From the NCBI GenBank assembly GCA_035569495.1, contig DATMMX010000012.1, positions 186,001 to 250,000 of the forward strand: a DNA stretch of 64,000 bases. Reading direction: 5' to 3'. Positions 15,522 to 25,471 of the stretch are shown in pieces. The DNA comes from DASRDZ01 sp035569495. Lineage in GTDB: Bacteria; Chloroflexota; Dormibacteria; Aeolococcales; Aeolococcaceae. The position numbers and the translations under genes were made by a program. Within the stretch, counting starts at the first letter, position 1. Each line of letters begins with the position of its first letter. The notes beneath the pieces are model-generated. The model had not been told where the DNA came from and ran no database searches. It saw only the letters and a program-made list of their open reading frames with translations.

Positions 15522-17945
15522 TCAGATCGCGGCCATTCCCACCATCGGCGCGTTGAGCGTCTGCCCGCCCATCGAGCCGAAGCCGATGGCGTCGCCGAAG
15601 GGGAAGATGCCGCCGTCGGAGGCGACCAGCCAGTAGCCGCGCCCGGACGGCGAGGACGCCATGCCGACCACCGGCTTGTTGAGGTGCATGGCACCCGTGG
15701 AGCCGAAGCCGCCGGCGTCGCCGAACGGGAAGATGCCGCCGTCTGCGGCGACCAGCCAGTAGCCGCCGCCGTCTGGAGTCGCCGCCATGCCGACCACCGG
15801 CTGGTTGAGCCGCAGGTTGCCGGTCGAGCCGAGGCCCTGCGCGGCGTCGCCGAAGGGGAAGATGCCGCCGTCCGCGGCGACCAGCCAGTACCCCTTGCCG
15901 GTGGGCGTCGCCGCCATGCCGACGATCGGCTGGTTGAGGTGCTTGCCGCCCATCGAGCCGAGGCCCTGGGCGGCGTCGCCGAAGGGCCAGACGCCGCCGT
16001 CCGAGGCGACCAGCCAGTAGCCCCTACCGGTGGGCGTCGCGGCCATGCCGACGATCGGCCGGTTGAGCCGCAGGTTGCCCGTCGAGCCGAGGCCCTGGGC
16101 GGCGTTGCCGAAGGGCCAGATGCCGCCGTCGGCGGCGACCAGCCAGTAGCCCTGGCCGTCGGGGGATGTCGCCATGCCGACGATCGGCTGGTTGAGGTGC
16201 TGGCCGCCGGTGGAGCCGAAGAATGGCGCGCCGCCGAAGCCGAAGATGCCGCCGTCGGAGGCCACCGTCCAGTAGTAGGGGGCCAGCTCGAAGGCGCCGA
16301 TATCGCAGCGCGGACCCTGGGGACGGTTCACGCCGCGCTGGTCGGTGCGCGCGCAGGAGCCGTCGCCGGCGTCGATGGCGGGGCTGTTGACCAGCAGCGA
16401 CATGGTCGGCGTCGGGCCGCCGTTGGCGTTCAGCGGGCCGAGGTGGGCGTCGCGGTTGCTGAGGTCGCCGGGACCGGCCAGGGTGCAGGTGCCGTCGCTG
16501 TCGATGTTGTGGCCGCGGGAGCGCACGCCCAGGCCGCTCCCACAGTTTCCGCCGCTGTTGGCAGCAACGATGCTGTCCTCGGCGACGATCTGCGGGTTCT
16601 CTCCGCCGTTGTTCTGGGGGGCGACGCCACCGTTGCGGTTGGCGGCCACGGTGACGTTGAGCAGGCTGGCCGGCCAGTGCACGACCAGGCCGCCACCGCC
16701 GCCGCTCGCGGAGTTGCCGGTGACGGTGTCGTCGGTGAGGCTGACACCCTGCGCCTCGACGGCGATGCCGCCGCCCATGCCGCCGGCGCTGTTGGAGTCG
16801 ACGGTCGAGCGCTGCACGTCGAGGCTGGTGGCGAAGTGCATGATGCCGCCGCCGTCGCCGTCGCTGCGGTTGTGAGTGACGATCGAGTCGACGATCGACA
16901 GCGAGGTCTCGTTGTCGGCGCCGCCGCCGTAGCCGGTGGCGTGGTTGCTCTGCAGGACGCTGCGGGTGACCTGGCCGTTGCCGCGGTTGGAGAGGCCGCC
17001 GCCGAACGGGGCCCCGTTGTCGGCCAGCGTGCTGTCCGAGATCGAGGTGGTGCCGTTGTTGTCGACGCCGCCGCCGCCGAACGAGCCGCCGCCGTTGGCC
17101 TGGGCGCCGTTGTGGTCGATGAAGTCGTTCTCCAGGTGCGCCGCGCCGTCGACGAAGACGCCGCCGCCGGTGGCGTTGGCGGTGTTGAGCACCACCCGCG
17201 AGTGCAGCAGCCAGAGCTGGCCGCTGTCGGCGATGCCGCCGCCGCTGCCGGCCGAGTTGGCCGCGTTGATCGCGGTGGTGCTGCTGCGCACCACCACTCC
17301 GTCGAGCAGGGCCGACGAGTTGCTGTCGACGAGCACGCCGCCGCCGTTGGTCGGATTGGAGCTGCCGTCCAGCGGCGCCGCGCCGTTCTGGATGGTCAGC
17401 GCCTGGATCGTCACCAGTGAGCCGTTGCCGTTGCCGGTGCCGTCGCCGACGTGGAAGACGCGCGAGGCGCCGTTGCCGTCGACAAGGGTGGCGCCCTGGC
17501 CGGCGCCGGCGATGTCCATGCCCGCCGGGGCGGTGACCTGCAGCTCGCCGAGGGTCAGCGTGTAGGTGCCCGCGGGCACGACGATGGCGGTGAGCCCGCT
17601 GTCGGCGTTGGCTTCCTCCACGGCGGCGCGCAGCGTGCACTGGCCGGCGGCGGAGCAGATGCCGTCACCGACCGTGGTGTCATGTGCGTCGGTCGTGGAG
17701 TTGACGGTGAAGGTCCGCGAGGGCGTCACCGCCGTCTTCGGCCGCGCCGCGAGGGCCGGCGGGGTCGAGGTGCGCGGCTGCGGCGTGGTGTGGCTGTGCG
17801 CGGACGGCACCGGCGCGGCCGCCGCGGTCAGCGTCGACGGCGCGCCGAGCACCATCCACATCGCCACCGCGCCCGGCGCCGCCGCCGCCACGAGCCGCCG
17901 GGCGCGCGAGGCCCTCGTTCCATGTCCAGGACTCCAGGGGGTCAT
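15522..17945 (-). CDS. Secreted beta-helix protein with six C-terminal Y-W-L-V-A repeats
   Basis: 807 residues from the ATG chosen, which has GGAGAA 6 bases upstream; the frame is open further up but lacks a site. An N-terminal signal or anchor (A-P-G-A-V-A-M-W-M-V-L-G-A) is followed by a C-S-L-R-A-A-V-E-E-A-N segment and a right-handed beta-helix with many N-N-G/G-G-G turns. The helix ends with N-S-P-A-I-D-A-G-D and C-D-I-G-A-F-E, the choice-of-anchor-Q type ending. Residues from about 557 hold six 42-43-residue repeats. Likely an extracellular adhesin or polysaccharide-binding protein; no catalytic site recognised. It shares its N-terminal architecture with the large gene upstream. Confidence 0.78.
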   Translation of the reverse strand: MTPWSPGHGTRASRARRLVAAAAPGAVAMWMVLGAPSTLTAAAAPVPSAHSHTTPQPRTSTPPALAARPKTAVTPSRTFTVNSTTDAHDTTVGDGICSAAGQCTLRAAVEEANADSGLTAIVVPAGTYTLTLGELQVTAPAGMDIAGAGQGATLVDGNGASRVFHVGDGTGNGNGSLVTIQALTIQNGAAPLDGSSNPTNGGGVLVDSNSSALLDGVVVRSSTTAINAANSAGSGGGIADSGQLWLLHSRVVLNTANATGGGVFVDGAAHLENDFIDHNGAQANGGGSFGGGGVDNNGTTSISDSTLADNGAPFGGGLSNRGNGQVTRSVLQSNHATGYGGGADNETSLSIVDSIVTHNRSDGDGGGIMHFATSLDVQRSTVDSNSAGGMGGGIAVEAQGVSLTDDTVTGNSASGGGGGLVVHWPASLLNVTVAANRNGGVAPQNNGGENPQIVAEDSIVAANSGGNCGSGLGVRSRGHNIDSDGTCTLAGPGDLSNRDAHLGPLNANGGPTPTMSLLVNSPAIDAGDGSCARTDQRGVNRPQGPRCDIGAFELAPYYWTVASDGGIFGFGGAPFFGSTGGQHLNQPIVGMATSPDGQGYWLVAADGGIWPFGNAAQGLGSTGNLRLNRPIVGMAATPTGRGYWLVASDGGVWPFGDAAQGLGSMGGKHLNQPIVGMAATPTGKGYWLVAADGGIFPFGDAAQGLGSTGNLRLNQPVVGMAATPDGGGYWLVAADGGIFPFGDAGGFGSTGAMHLNKPVVGMASSPSGRGYWLVASDGGIFPFGDAIGFGSMGGQTLNAPMVGMAAI
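15525..16278 (-). repeat. Six tandem 43-residue repeats (Y-W-L-V-A-x-D-G-G-I-F-P-F-G-D)
   Basis: Each unit starts Y-W-x-V-A-[SA]-D-G-G-[IV]-[FW]-x-F-G and continues with G-S-[TM]-G, L-N-x-P-[IV]-V-G-M-A and a S/T-P-x-G-x-G turn. Six copies of four short strands could close into a six-bladed propeller; that is an inference from periodicity. The DNA copies are highly similar, so recombination between units is possible. Confidence 0.8.
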
Positions 17946-18021
17946 CCAGTTCTCCGGTTGGGGGGGTTGGCCGTCCGGCCGGGCGTGGGGGCGCCCGGCC
18001 GGAGGCGATGGGTCAGATGGG

Positions 18022-21000
18022 TCAGAAGCCAGGGGCGCCGCACTGGCCGGCCCGCGCACCGCTCACGGTGTTGGGCGCGCCGTCGTTGATCGGCGCCGGC
18101 GCGTTGCCGCTGCAGCTCAGGCTGCCCTTGATGCTGTTGTGCTCGATCTCCGGCGCGCCGTTCTCCGCGTCGACGGCGCTGCCGGCGAGCACGTTGTTGT
18201 TGACGGTCACCGCGCCCTTGATCGACGGGTTGCCGCCGACCTCGAGACCGCCGGTGTTGCCGTTCAGGGTCACTCCGCCGTTGATGCTGTTGCCCGCGCA
18301 GGGCATCGCGGTGTCGTCACCGTTGCTGCCGATCAGCACGAAGCCGGTGCTGTTGCTCACCTGCATCGAGCTGCCGACGCTGCTGAGGCAGACGGTGAGC
18401 AGGTGCGCGCCGTTGGAGGTGAGGCCGCTGCCGATCGTCGAGTTGACGATCGACACCGACGCGCCACCGCTGACGCTCACGCCGCCGCTGATGCGGGCGC
18501 CGTTGATGCAGGCCGAGCCGCCGCTGATGGTCAGGCTACCGGCGATGCGGGTGTTGTAGACGACCGCGCAGCCGGTGTTGACATCGATCGAGCCGGTGCT
18601 GGGCTGGAAGGTGTTGGTCTGGCCGCTGTAGGCGGCGCTGATGGTGTGCGCACCCTGCTGCAGGCTGCTGGTCGTCCACTGCGCCTGTCCGTTGACCAGG
18701 GTCACCACCGCGGTGTTGGTGCCGTCGACCGCGAAGGTCACCGTGCCCGCGGGCGTCCCGCTCGACGGCGGCTGCGGCGCCACCGTTGCGGTGAAGGTGT
18801 CGGGCGAGCCGAAGGTGGGCGAGGTGGTGCTCGCCGTCACCGTGGTCGTGGTCGGCGCCGGGCCGACCTGCAGGGTGAACGCCTGGGTGCCGTCGCTGCC
18901 CACGCCGTTGTGGGCGGTGAAGGTGATGTGGTACGTGCCGGCCGTGCCCGTGGCGGGCGTGCCAGCCAGCGTGCCGGTGCCGTCGTGGTTGTCGGTGAAG
19001 GTGACGCCGCTGGGCAGCGCACCGCTCTCACCCAGGCTCGGGATCGGGTAGCCACGGGTGGTGACGGTGAAGGTGCCCGATGCGCCGACCTGGAACTGCG
19101 TGTGGTCTGCCGAGGTGATCGCGGCAGCCTCGTTGACGGTGAGCGTGAAGCTCTGCGTCGCGTCGCCGCCGACGCCGTTGTGCGCCTTGAAGCTGATGTG
19201 GTACACGCCGCCGGTGCCGGTCGCGGGGTTGCCGCTCAGCGTGCCGGTGCCGTTGCCGTTGTCAGTGAAGCTCACGCCGCTGGGCAGCGTGCCCGTCTCG
19301 GTGAGGCTCGGCGCCGGGAACCCGGATGTGGTGACGGCGAAGCTGTTCGCCGAGCCGGCGGTGAACGTCGTGTTGTTGGCGCTGGTGATCGCGGCGGGCT
19401 GGTCGACGGTCAGCGTGAAGGACTGCGTCCCGTCAGTACCGACGCCGTTGTGCGCCGTCAGCGTGATCGGGTAGGTGCCGCCGATGCCGGCGTTGGGCGT
19501 GCCGCTGATCTTGGCGGTGCCGTCGCCGTTGTCGGTCAGGGTCACGCCGCCCGGCAGCGCGCCGCTCTCGCCGATCGACGGATGCGGGTAGCCGCGCGTG
19601 GTGATCGGGAAGTTGCCCGCCTGTCCGGTGGTGAAGGTGGTGTGGTTGGCGCTGGTGAACGCGGATGCCTCGTCCACGGTCAGCGTGAAGCTCTGCGTGC
19701 CGTCACTGCCGACGCCGTTGTGCGCGGTGATGGTGATCGGGTAGACGCCGCCCGTGCCGGTCGCGGGCGTGCCGCTCAGGGTGGCGGTGCCGTCGTGGTT
19801 GTCGGCGAAGGTGACACCGCTCGGCAGCGTGCCGGTCTCGCCGAGCGACGGCGCCGGGTAGCCGCGCGTGGTGACGCCGAAGCTGCCCGAGGCGCCCACG
19901 GTGAAGGTGGTGTTGTTGGCGCTGGTGACGGCCGCGGCTTCATTGATGGTCAGGGTGAAGCTCTGCGTCGCGTCAGGGCCGCTGGTGTTGTGGGCCTTGA
20001 AGCTGATCGGGTAGACGCCGCCGGTGCCCGTCGCGGGCGTGCCGCTCAGGGTGGCGGTGCCGTCGCCGTTGTCGAGGAAGCTCACGCCACTGGGCAGCGT
20101 GCCCGTCTCGGTGATCGCCGGGTGCGGGAATCCACGCGTGGTGACGGTGAAGGTGCCCGCGCTGCCCGCGGTGAAGGTGGTGCTGCTGGCGCTGGTGATC
20201 GCCGGCGCCTCGTTCACCGTCAGGGTGAAGCTCTGCGTGCCGTCACCACCGATGCCGTTGTGGGCGGTGATGGTGAAGGTGTAGACGCCGCCGGTGCCGG
20301 TCGCCGGGGTGCCGGCCAGGGTCGCGGTGCCGTCGCCGTTGTCGGTGAAGCTGACCCCGGTGGGAAGGGTGGCGCCGCCGTCGCTGAGCGACGGATGCGG
20401 GTAGCCGCGCGTGGTGACGCCGAAGCTGCCGGCGGTGCCAACGGCGAAGGTGGTGCTGTTGGCGCTGGTGACGGCGGCCGCCTCGTTGACGGTGAGGGTG
20501 AAGATCTGCGGTGCGGGGCTGCCCACGCCGTTGCTGGCTGTGAAGCTGATCGGGTAGACGCCACCGGTGCCGGTCGCCGGTGTGCCGCTCAGCGTGCCGG
20601 TGCCGTCGTTGTTGTCGGTGAAGGTGACGCCGGTCGGCAGGGTCCCGCTCTCACCGAGCCCCGGCTTCGGGTAGCCGCCCGTGGTGACCGTGAACGTGCC
20701 CGCGCTGCCCACGGTGAAGGTGGTGTTGTTGGCGCTGGTGATCGACGGCGCCTCATCCACCGTGAGGGTGAACGCCTGGGTCGCGTCACTGCCGACACCG
20801 TTGTGCGCCCTGATGGTGATGGGGTACACGCCGCCGGTGCCGCCCGCGGGAGTTCCGCTCAGGGTGGCGGTGCCGTTGTGGTTGTCGACCAGGGTGACGC
20901 CGCTCGGCAACGCTCCCGTCTCACTGATTGCCGCGGGCGGGAAGCCGCTGGTGGTGACGTCGAAGCTGCCCAGCGTGCCCACCGTGAATGTGGTGTTGTT

Positions 21001-24000
21001 GGCGCTGGTGATCCCGGCGGCCTCGTCGACGGTGAGCACCAGGGTCTGGGTCGCGTTGGGGCTCACCCCGTTGTTGGCGGTGAGGTGGATGTTGTAGGTG
21101 CCGCCCGTGCCCGTCCCCGGTGTGCCGCTGATGGTCGCGGTGCCGTCGTTGTTGTCGAGGAAGGTCAGGCCGGTGGGCATGGTGTCGGGCTCGGTGATCG
21201 CGGCGTGCGGGAAGCCCGTGGTGGTGACGTTGAAGCTGCCTGCGGTGCCGACGGTGAATGTCGCCGTGCTGGCACTGGTGATTGCGGGCGCCTGGTCGAT
21301 GGTCAGCGTGAACGGCTGGGTTGCGTCGCTGCCCACGCCGTTGGCGGCCTTGAAGCTGATGTGGTAGACGCCGCCGGTGCCCGCGCCCGGTGTGCCGCTC
21401 AGCGTGCCCGTACCGTTGGCGTTGTCGGCAAAGGTCACGCCACTCGGCAGCGCGCCACTCTCGGTGAGCGCGGGTGTCGGTGTGCCGGTGCTGGTCACCG
21501 TGAAGGTGCCCGCGGCGCCGACCGTGAACGTCGTGTTGTTGGCGCTGGTGATCGCGGGTGCCGCGTTGACCTGCAGGGTGAAGCTCTGCACGTCGTCAGG
21601 CGTCTGGCTGTTGTGCGCCGTGATCGACAGCGGGTAGGTGCCCGCCGTGCCCGCCGCGGGTGTGCCCGCGAGGGTTGCGGTGCCGTCGTTGTTGTTGGTG
21701 AGGGTGACACCGCTCGGCAGCGAGCCGGTCTCGCTGATGGTCATGGGCGTCGAGCCGGTGGCGGTGACCGTGAAGGTGCCCGCGCTGCCGACCACGAAGG
21801 TTGTGTGGTTGGCGCTGGTGATGTGCGGCGCGCCGGCAACTGTCAGCGTGAAGTTCTGCGACGCGGCGGGGGCCACGCCGTTGTTGGCACCGAAGGTGAT
21901 CGGGTAGCTGCCCGCGGTGGTCGACCCGGGGTTCCCGCTCAGCGTCCCGGTGCCGTTGCCGTTGTCGGTGAAGGTCACGCCGGTGGGCAGCGTGCCCGTC
22001 TCGGTGATCACCATCGACGCTCCGCTCGGGAAGCCGCTGGTGGTGACGCTGAAGGTGTTCGGCGTGCCGATGTTGAAGGTGGTGGCGTTGGCGCTGGCGA
22101 TCGCGGGAGCCTGGTTGACGGTGAGCGTGAAGCTCTGCGTCCCGGGCGAGCCGATGCCGTTGGTCGCGGTGATGGTGAAGGGATACGTTCCGCCGGTGCC
22201 CGCGGCCGGTGTGCCGGCCAGGGTGGCGGTGCCGTCACCGTTGTCGTGGAAGGTCACGCCACTGGGCAGCGTGGCAGCGCCGTCGCTGAGTGTCGGCGTC
22301 GGCACACCGCTGGTGGTCACGGTGAAGGTGCCGGGCGCGCCCACGGTGAACGTCGTGCTGTTGGCGCTGGTCACCGCCGCCGCCTGGTCGACGGTGAGGG
22401 TGAAGCCCTGGGTCGCGTTGGAGCCGACGCCGTTGGACGCGGTGATGGTGAAGGGATACGTCCCGCCCTGGCCCGCGCCCGGTGTGCCGGCGAGGGTGGC
22501 GGTGCCGTCGCCGTTGTCGTGGAAGGTCACGCCGGTGGGCAGGGTGGCGCCGCCGTCACTGAGACTCGGCGCGGGGACGCCGGTGGTGCGCACCGTGAAC
22601 GTGCCCGGGCTGCCCACCGTGAAGGTGGTGGCATTGGCGCTGGTGATCGCCGGCGGCTGGTCGACGGTCAGGGTGAAGCTCTGCGTCCCCTGGCTGCCGA
22701 GGCTGTTGTTCGCGGTGATGGTGAACGGATACGTCCCGCCCTGGCCTGCGGCCGGTGTGCCGGCGAGCGTTGCGGTGCCGTTGCCGTTGTCGACAAAGGT
22801 CACGCCGGTGGGCAGGGTGGCGCCGCCGTCACTGAGGGTCGGCTTCGGGAAGCCGAGGGTGGTGACGCTGAAGGTGCCCGGCGTTCCCGTGGTGAACGTC
22901 GTGTTGTTGGCGCTGGTGACCGACACGGCCTCGTCGACGGTGAGCGTGAAGGGCTGCGTCGCGTCGGTGCCGATGCCGTTGTGCGCCGTGATGGTAAAGG
23001 GATACGTTCCGCCCTGGCCGGAGCCGGGGTTGCCGCTCAGCGTGGCCGTGCCGTCGAGGTTGTCGACGAAGGTCACGCCGGTGGGCAGGGTTGCACCGCC
23101 GTCGCTCAGCGTCGAATGCGGGAAGCCACCGGTCAGCACCGAGAAGCTGCCCGGGGTGCCCACCGTGAAGACGGTGCCGTTGGCGCTGGTGATGCTCGCC
23201 GGCTCGTTGACGGTGAGCGTGAAGGCCTGCACCGAGTCGGAGCCGATGCCGTTGTGCGAGGTGAACTGCAGCGAGTATTGGCCGCCGGTGCCGGCATTGG
23301 GCGTGCCGCTGAGCACGTGCGTCGGCGCGTCGTAGGTGACGCCGCCGGGCAGCGAGCCCGAGGTCAGCGTGATGCTCGGCGCCGGGTAGCCGCGCGAGGT
23401 GATCGTGAACGTGCCCGGGCTGCCGACGGTGAACGTCGTGTTGTTGGCGCTGGTGATGTGCGGCGCCTCGTTGACGGTGAGCGTGAAGCTCTGGGTGTCG
23501 TCAGGAGTCACGCCGTTGGTGGCGGTGATGGTGAAGGTGTAGACGCCGCCGGTCCCCGTCGCCGGGGTCCCGCTCAGCAACCCGCCGCTGCTCAGCGTGA
23601 CGCCGTTCGGCAGGGTGCCGGTCTCGCTGAACGTCGGCGCCGGGTAGCCGGCCGCGGTGACCTGGAAGCTGCCCGCGGAGCCCGCGACGAACGTCGCGTG
23701 GTTGGCGCTGGTGATGTGCGGGGGCTGATCGACAGTGATCGACGCGTTGACCGTCTGGCCGTCGATGGTGGTCGGCACGCCGTCCACGCCGCCGGTGGCG
23801 CCCGCGGTGTACGTCGTGCTCGTCGCGCCGCTCGACAGGGTGCCCGACGTCGAGTTCACCGTCCCCAGCGCTCCGTTGGCGAAGGTCACCGGGATGCCGT
23901 CAGGCAGGTGGTGCGACGGCGCAATGGTCGCACTGGTGTTGGTGTGGTCGAGGTCGGCGGTGATCGTCGAGGTCTGGTTGACCAGGATGGTGCTCGGCGA

Positions 24001-25395
24001 CGCGGTGCTGGTGAGGATCTGCCAGGGGCTGACCGTGATGTTGCTGGACGCAGCGGTGGTTGGGCCCGCGTTGACGCCCCACCAGTCGTTGGTGGCGTTC
24101 GCCGAGCCGGGGCCGCTGGGGACGAAGTAGGCCTGGTTGGCGGTCGTCGCCGTGTTGTTGTACAGACGGCTGTAGTGCATCGTCAGCACGCCGGCCTGGT
24201 CGTTGAAGATGGCCCCGCCGTGGCCGGCGTTGGTGCCGCTGCCGGTCGCGGAGTTGCCGGTGAACGTCGAGCCGGTGACGGTGATCGTGCCGGCGTTGGC
24301 GAGCGCACCTCCGTCGGAGTTGGTGGCGGTGTTGCCGGTGAACGTGTCGCTGGTCACCGTCATCGTGCCACCGGTGTTCTTCACGGCACCGCCGCGGCCG
24401 CCGGTGTTGCCGGTGAACGACGAGGTGCTGATGCTGAGCGAGCCCGCGCCGCCCTGCTCCACGGCGCCGCCGCTGGCGGTCGTCGAGTTGGTGCCGAAGC
24501 TCGACCCGGTGATGCTTGCGGCAGGGGAAGTGGCGGTTCCGGCGAACTTGACCGCCCCACCGCCGCCCGCGGCGCTGTTGCCGGTGAAAGTCGAGCTGCT
24601 GACCGACAGGGTCGGCGAGCCGCCACCCAGCGTCTCCTGGTCGATGGCACCGCCCACCGAGGCGCCGGCGGAGTTGTTGGTGAACGTCGAGCCGCTCACT
24701 GTCACGGCGCCGTACACCTGGCTGATGGCCCCACCCGGCGTGGTGGTGGCCGGGCCGTAGATGACGTTGTCGCTGAAGGTGGAGTTGGTGATCGTGGTGT
24801 TGTCGGGCGTGTGCACCGAGTCGAGCACGCCGCTGATCAGCCCGGCGCCGCCGAACTGCGCGGTCCGGCCGCCCGAGACGGTGACCCCCGTGAGGGTGAT
24901 GTTCGTCCCGCCGTTGGTGGCGGGGTCGATGTTGAAGACGCGGAAGCAGGTCGACGTCGCCGACGAGGTGCACGTGGGCGGCTGCAACGCGTGGATGGTC
25001 GTGCTCGCCATGCCCGCACCGTTGATGGTCAGCGACTGGCCGCCGCTGGGTGCGACCTGAAGCTCGCCGAGGGTGAGGTTGTAGGTGCCCGACGGCACGG
25101 TGATGGTGTTGGTGCCACCCGCGTTGTTGCTCGCCTCGATGGCCGCCCGCAGGCTGCAGGTTCCCGCCGTGTTGCAGGTGGTGCTGTTGCTCGGCGTGAC
25201 GTGGAGATCGAGAGTGGTGTCGACCGTGAAGTTGGTCGCGTTGGCAACCAGGGTGTGGGAGAGCACACCGAAGAGACCTCCGCCGAGAGCGAGGCCGGAC
25301 GCGGCGACCATTGCCAGGCGGCGTGGCTGCAACCACCGCCCGACGCGTCCCGGCCGCGAGCGACCGGACTGAGCCGTCGTGCTTCTGTGCTTCAT
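18022..25395 (-). CDS. Giant secreted protein: beta-helix, 18 Ig-like repeats, Big-type domain, C-terminal beta-helix
   Basis: 2457 residues. The ATG follows GGAGGAGAG at good spacing. A long twin-basic N-terminus (R-R-L-A-M-V-A-A-S-G-L-A) forms the signal peptide. Residues about 45-110 hold C-S-L-R-A-A-I-E-A-S-N and a beta-helix rich in S-T-F-T-G-N-S-A continues to about residue 450. Then come 18 repeats of about 90 residues (putative-Ig/cadherin-like, I-T-S-A-N-x-T-T-F-T-V-G to T-Q-S-F-T-L-T-V), one Ig-like domain (P-A-G-T-V-T-F-A-V-D-G), and a second Gly/Asn-rich beta-helix ending in C-G-A-P-G-F. No LPXTG or TM anchor is present. Probably a cell-surface or matrix adhesin. Its opposite strand also has a long open frame, an effect of GC-rich codon use. 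Confidence 0.85.
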   Translation of the reverse strand: MKHRSTTAQSGRSRPGRVGRWLQPRRLAMVAASGLALGGGLFGVLSHTLVANATNFTVDTTLDLHVTPSNSTTCNTAGTCSLRAAIEASNNAGGTNTITVPSGTYNLTLGELQVAPSGGQSLTINGAGMASTTIHALQPPTCTSSATSTCFRVFNIDPATNGGTNITLTGVTVSGGRTAQFGGAGLISGVLDSVHTPDNTTITNSTFSDNVIYGPATTTPGGAISQVYGAVTVSGSTFTNNSAGASVGGAIDQETLGGGSPTLSVSSSTFTGNSAAGGGGAVKFAGTATSPAASITGSSFGTNSTTASGGAVEQGGAGSLSISTSSFTGNTGGRGGAVKNTGGTMTVTSDTFTGNTATNSDGGALANAGTITVTGSTFTGNSATGSGTNAGHGGAIFNDQAGVLTMHYSRLYNNTATTANQAYFVPSGPGSANATNDWWGVNAGPTTAASSNITVSPWQILTSTASPSTILVNQTSTITADLDHTNTSATIAPSHHLPDGIPVTFANGALGTVNSTSGTLSSGATSTTYTAGATGGVDGVPTTIDGQTVNASITVDQPPHITSANHATFVAGSAGSFQVTAAGYPAPTFSETGTLPNGVTLSSGGLLSGTPATGTGGVYTFTITATNGVTPDDTQSFTLTVNEAPHITSANNTTFTVGSPGTFTITSRGYPAPSITLTSGSLPGGVTYDAPTHVLSGTPNAGTGGQYSLQFTSHNGIGSDSVQAFTLTVNEPASITSANGTVFTVGTPGSFSVLTGGFPHSTLSDGGATLPTGVTFVDNLDGTATLSGNPGSGQGGTYPFTITAHNGIGTDATQPFTLTVDEAVSVTSANNTTFTTGTPGTFSVTTLGFPKPTLSDGGATLPTGVTFVDNGNGTATLAGTPAAGQGGTYPFTITANNSLGSQGTQSFTLTVDQPPAITSANATTFTVGSPGTFTVRTTGVPAPSLSDGGATLPTGVTFHDNGDGTATLAGTPGAGQGGTYPFTITASNGVGSNATQGFTLTVDQAAAVTSANSTTFTVGAPGTFTVTTSGVPTPTLSDGAATLPSGVTFHDNGDGTATLAGTPAAGTGGTYPFTITATNGIGSPGTQSFTLTVNQAPAIASANATTFNIGTPNTFSVTTSGFPSGASMVITETGTLPTGVTFTDNGNGTGTLSGNPGSTTAGSYPITFGANNGVAPAASQNFTLTVAGAPHITSANHTTFVVGSAGTFTVTATGSTPMTISETGSLPSGVTLTNNNDGTATLAGTPAAGTAGTYPLSITAHNSQTPDDVQSFTLQVNAAPAITSANNTTFTVGAAGTFTVTSTGTPTPALTESGALPSGVTFADNANGTGTLSGTPGAGTGGVYHISFKAANGVGSDATQPFTLTIDQAPAITSASTATFTVGTAGSFNVTTTGFPHAAITEPDTMPTGLTFLDNNDGTATISGTPGTGTGGTYNIHLTANNGVSPNATQTLVLTVDEAAGITSANNTTFTVGTLGSFDVTTSGFPPAAISETGALPSGVTLVDNHNGTATLSGTPAGGTGGVYPITIRAHNGVGSDATQAFTLTVDEAPSITSANNTTFTVGSAGTFTVTTGGYPKPGLGESGTLPTGVTFTDNNDGTGTLSGTPATGTGGVYPISFTASNGVGSPAPQIFTLTVNEAAAVTSANSTTFAVGTAGSFGVTTRGYPHPSLSDGGATLPTGVSFTDNGDGTATLAGTPATGTGGVYTFTITAHNGIGGDGTQSFTLTVNEAPAITSASSTTFTAGSAGTFTVTTRGFPHPAITETGTLPSGVSFLDNGDGTATLSGTPATGTGGVYPISFKAHNTSGPDATQSFTLTINEAAAVTSANNTTFTVGASGSFGVTTRGYPAPSLGETGTLPSGVTFADNHDGTATLSGTPATGTGGVYPITITAHNGVGSDGTQSFTLTVDEASAFTSANHTTFTTGQAGNFPITTRGYPHPSIGESGALPGGVTLTDNGDGTAKISGTPNAGIGGTYPITLTAHNGVGTDGTQSFTLTVDQPAAITSANNTTFTAGSANSFAVTTSGFPAPSLTETGTLPSGVSFTDNGNGTGTLSGNPATGTGGVYHISFKAHNGVGGDATQSFTLTVNEAAAITSADHTQFQVGASGTFTVTTRGYPIPSLGESGALPSGVTFTDNHDGTGTLAGTPATGTAGTYHITFTAHNGVGSDGTQAFTLQVGPAPTTTTVTASTTSPTFGSPDTFTATVAPQPPSSGTPAGTVTFAVDGTNTAVVTLVNGQAQWTTSSLQQGAHTISAAYSGQTNTFQPSTGSIDVNTGCAVVYNTRIAGSLTISGGSACINGARISGGVSVSGGASVSIVNSTIGSGLTSNGAHLLTVCLSSVGSSMQVSNSTGFVLIGSNGDDTAMPCAGNSINGGVTLNGNTGGLEVGGNPSIKGAVTVNNNVLAGSAVDAENGAPEIEHNSIKGSLSCSGNAPAPINDGAPNTVSGARAGQCGAPGF
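18865..23730 (-). repeat. Eighteen tandem ~270-bp repeats encoding Ig-like domains
   Basis: I counted 18 units averaging 90 residues, from the first P-H-I-T-S-A-N to the last A-F-T-L-Q-V. Two sub-classes are visible: units with L-S-D-G-G-A-T-L-P-T-G-V-T-F (units 3-6 and 13, with A-A in unit 6) and units with E-[TS]-G-[TA]-L-P-[ST]-G-V. Neighbouring copies of the first class are clustered, suggesting local duplication. Confidence 0.9.
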
Positions 25396-25471
25396 GGCCT
25401 GTGCTCTCCTCCCGCGCTGGCGGTGTGTCCCGTCGCCGCCTGGCGTGGCGAAACCGAATGCGAACCGGGGT

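Noticed and set aside
18865..23730. CRISPR-like regular repeats
   Set aside because: The units are about 270 bp, in frame and protein-coding, with no short repeats separated by unique spacers.
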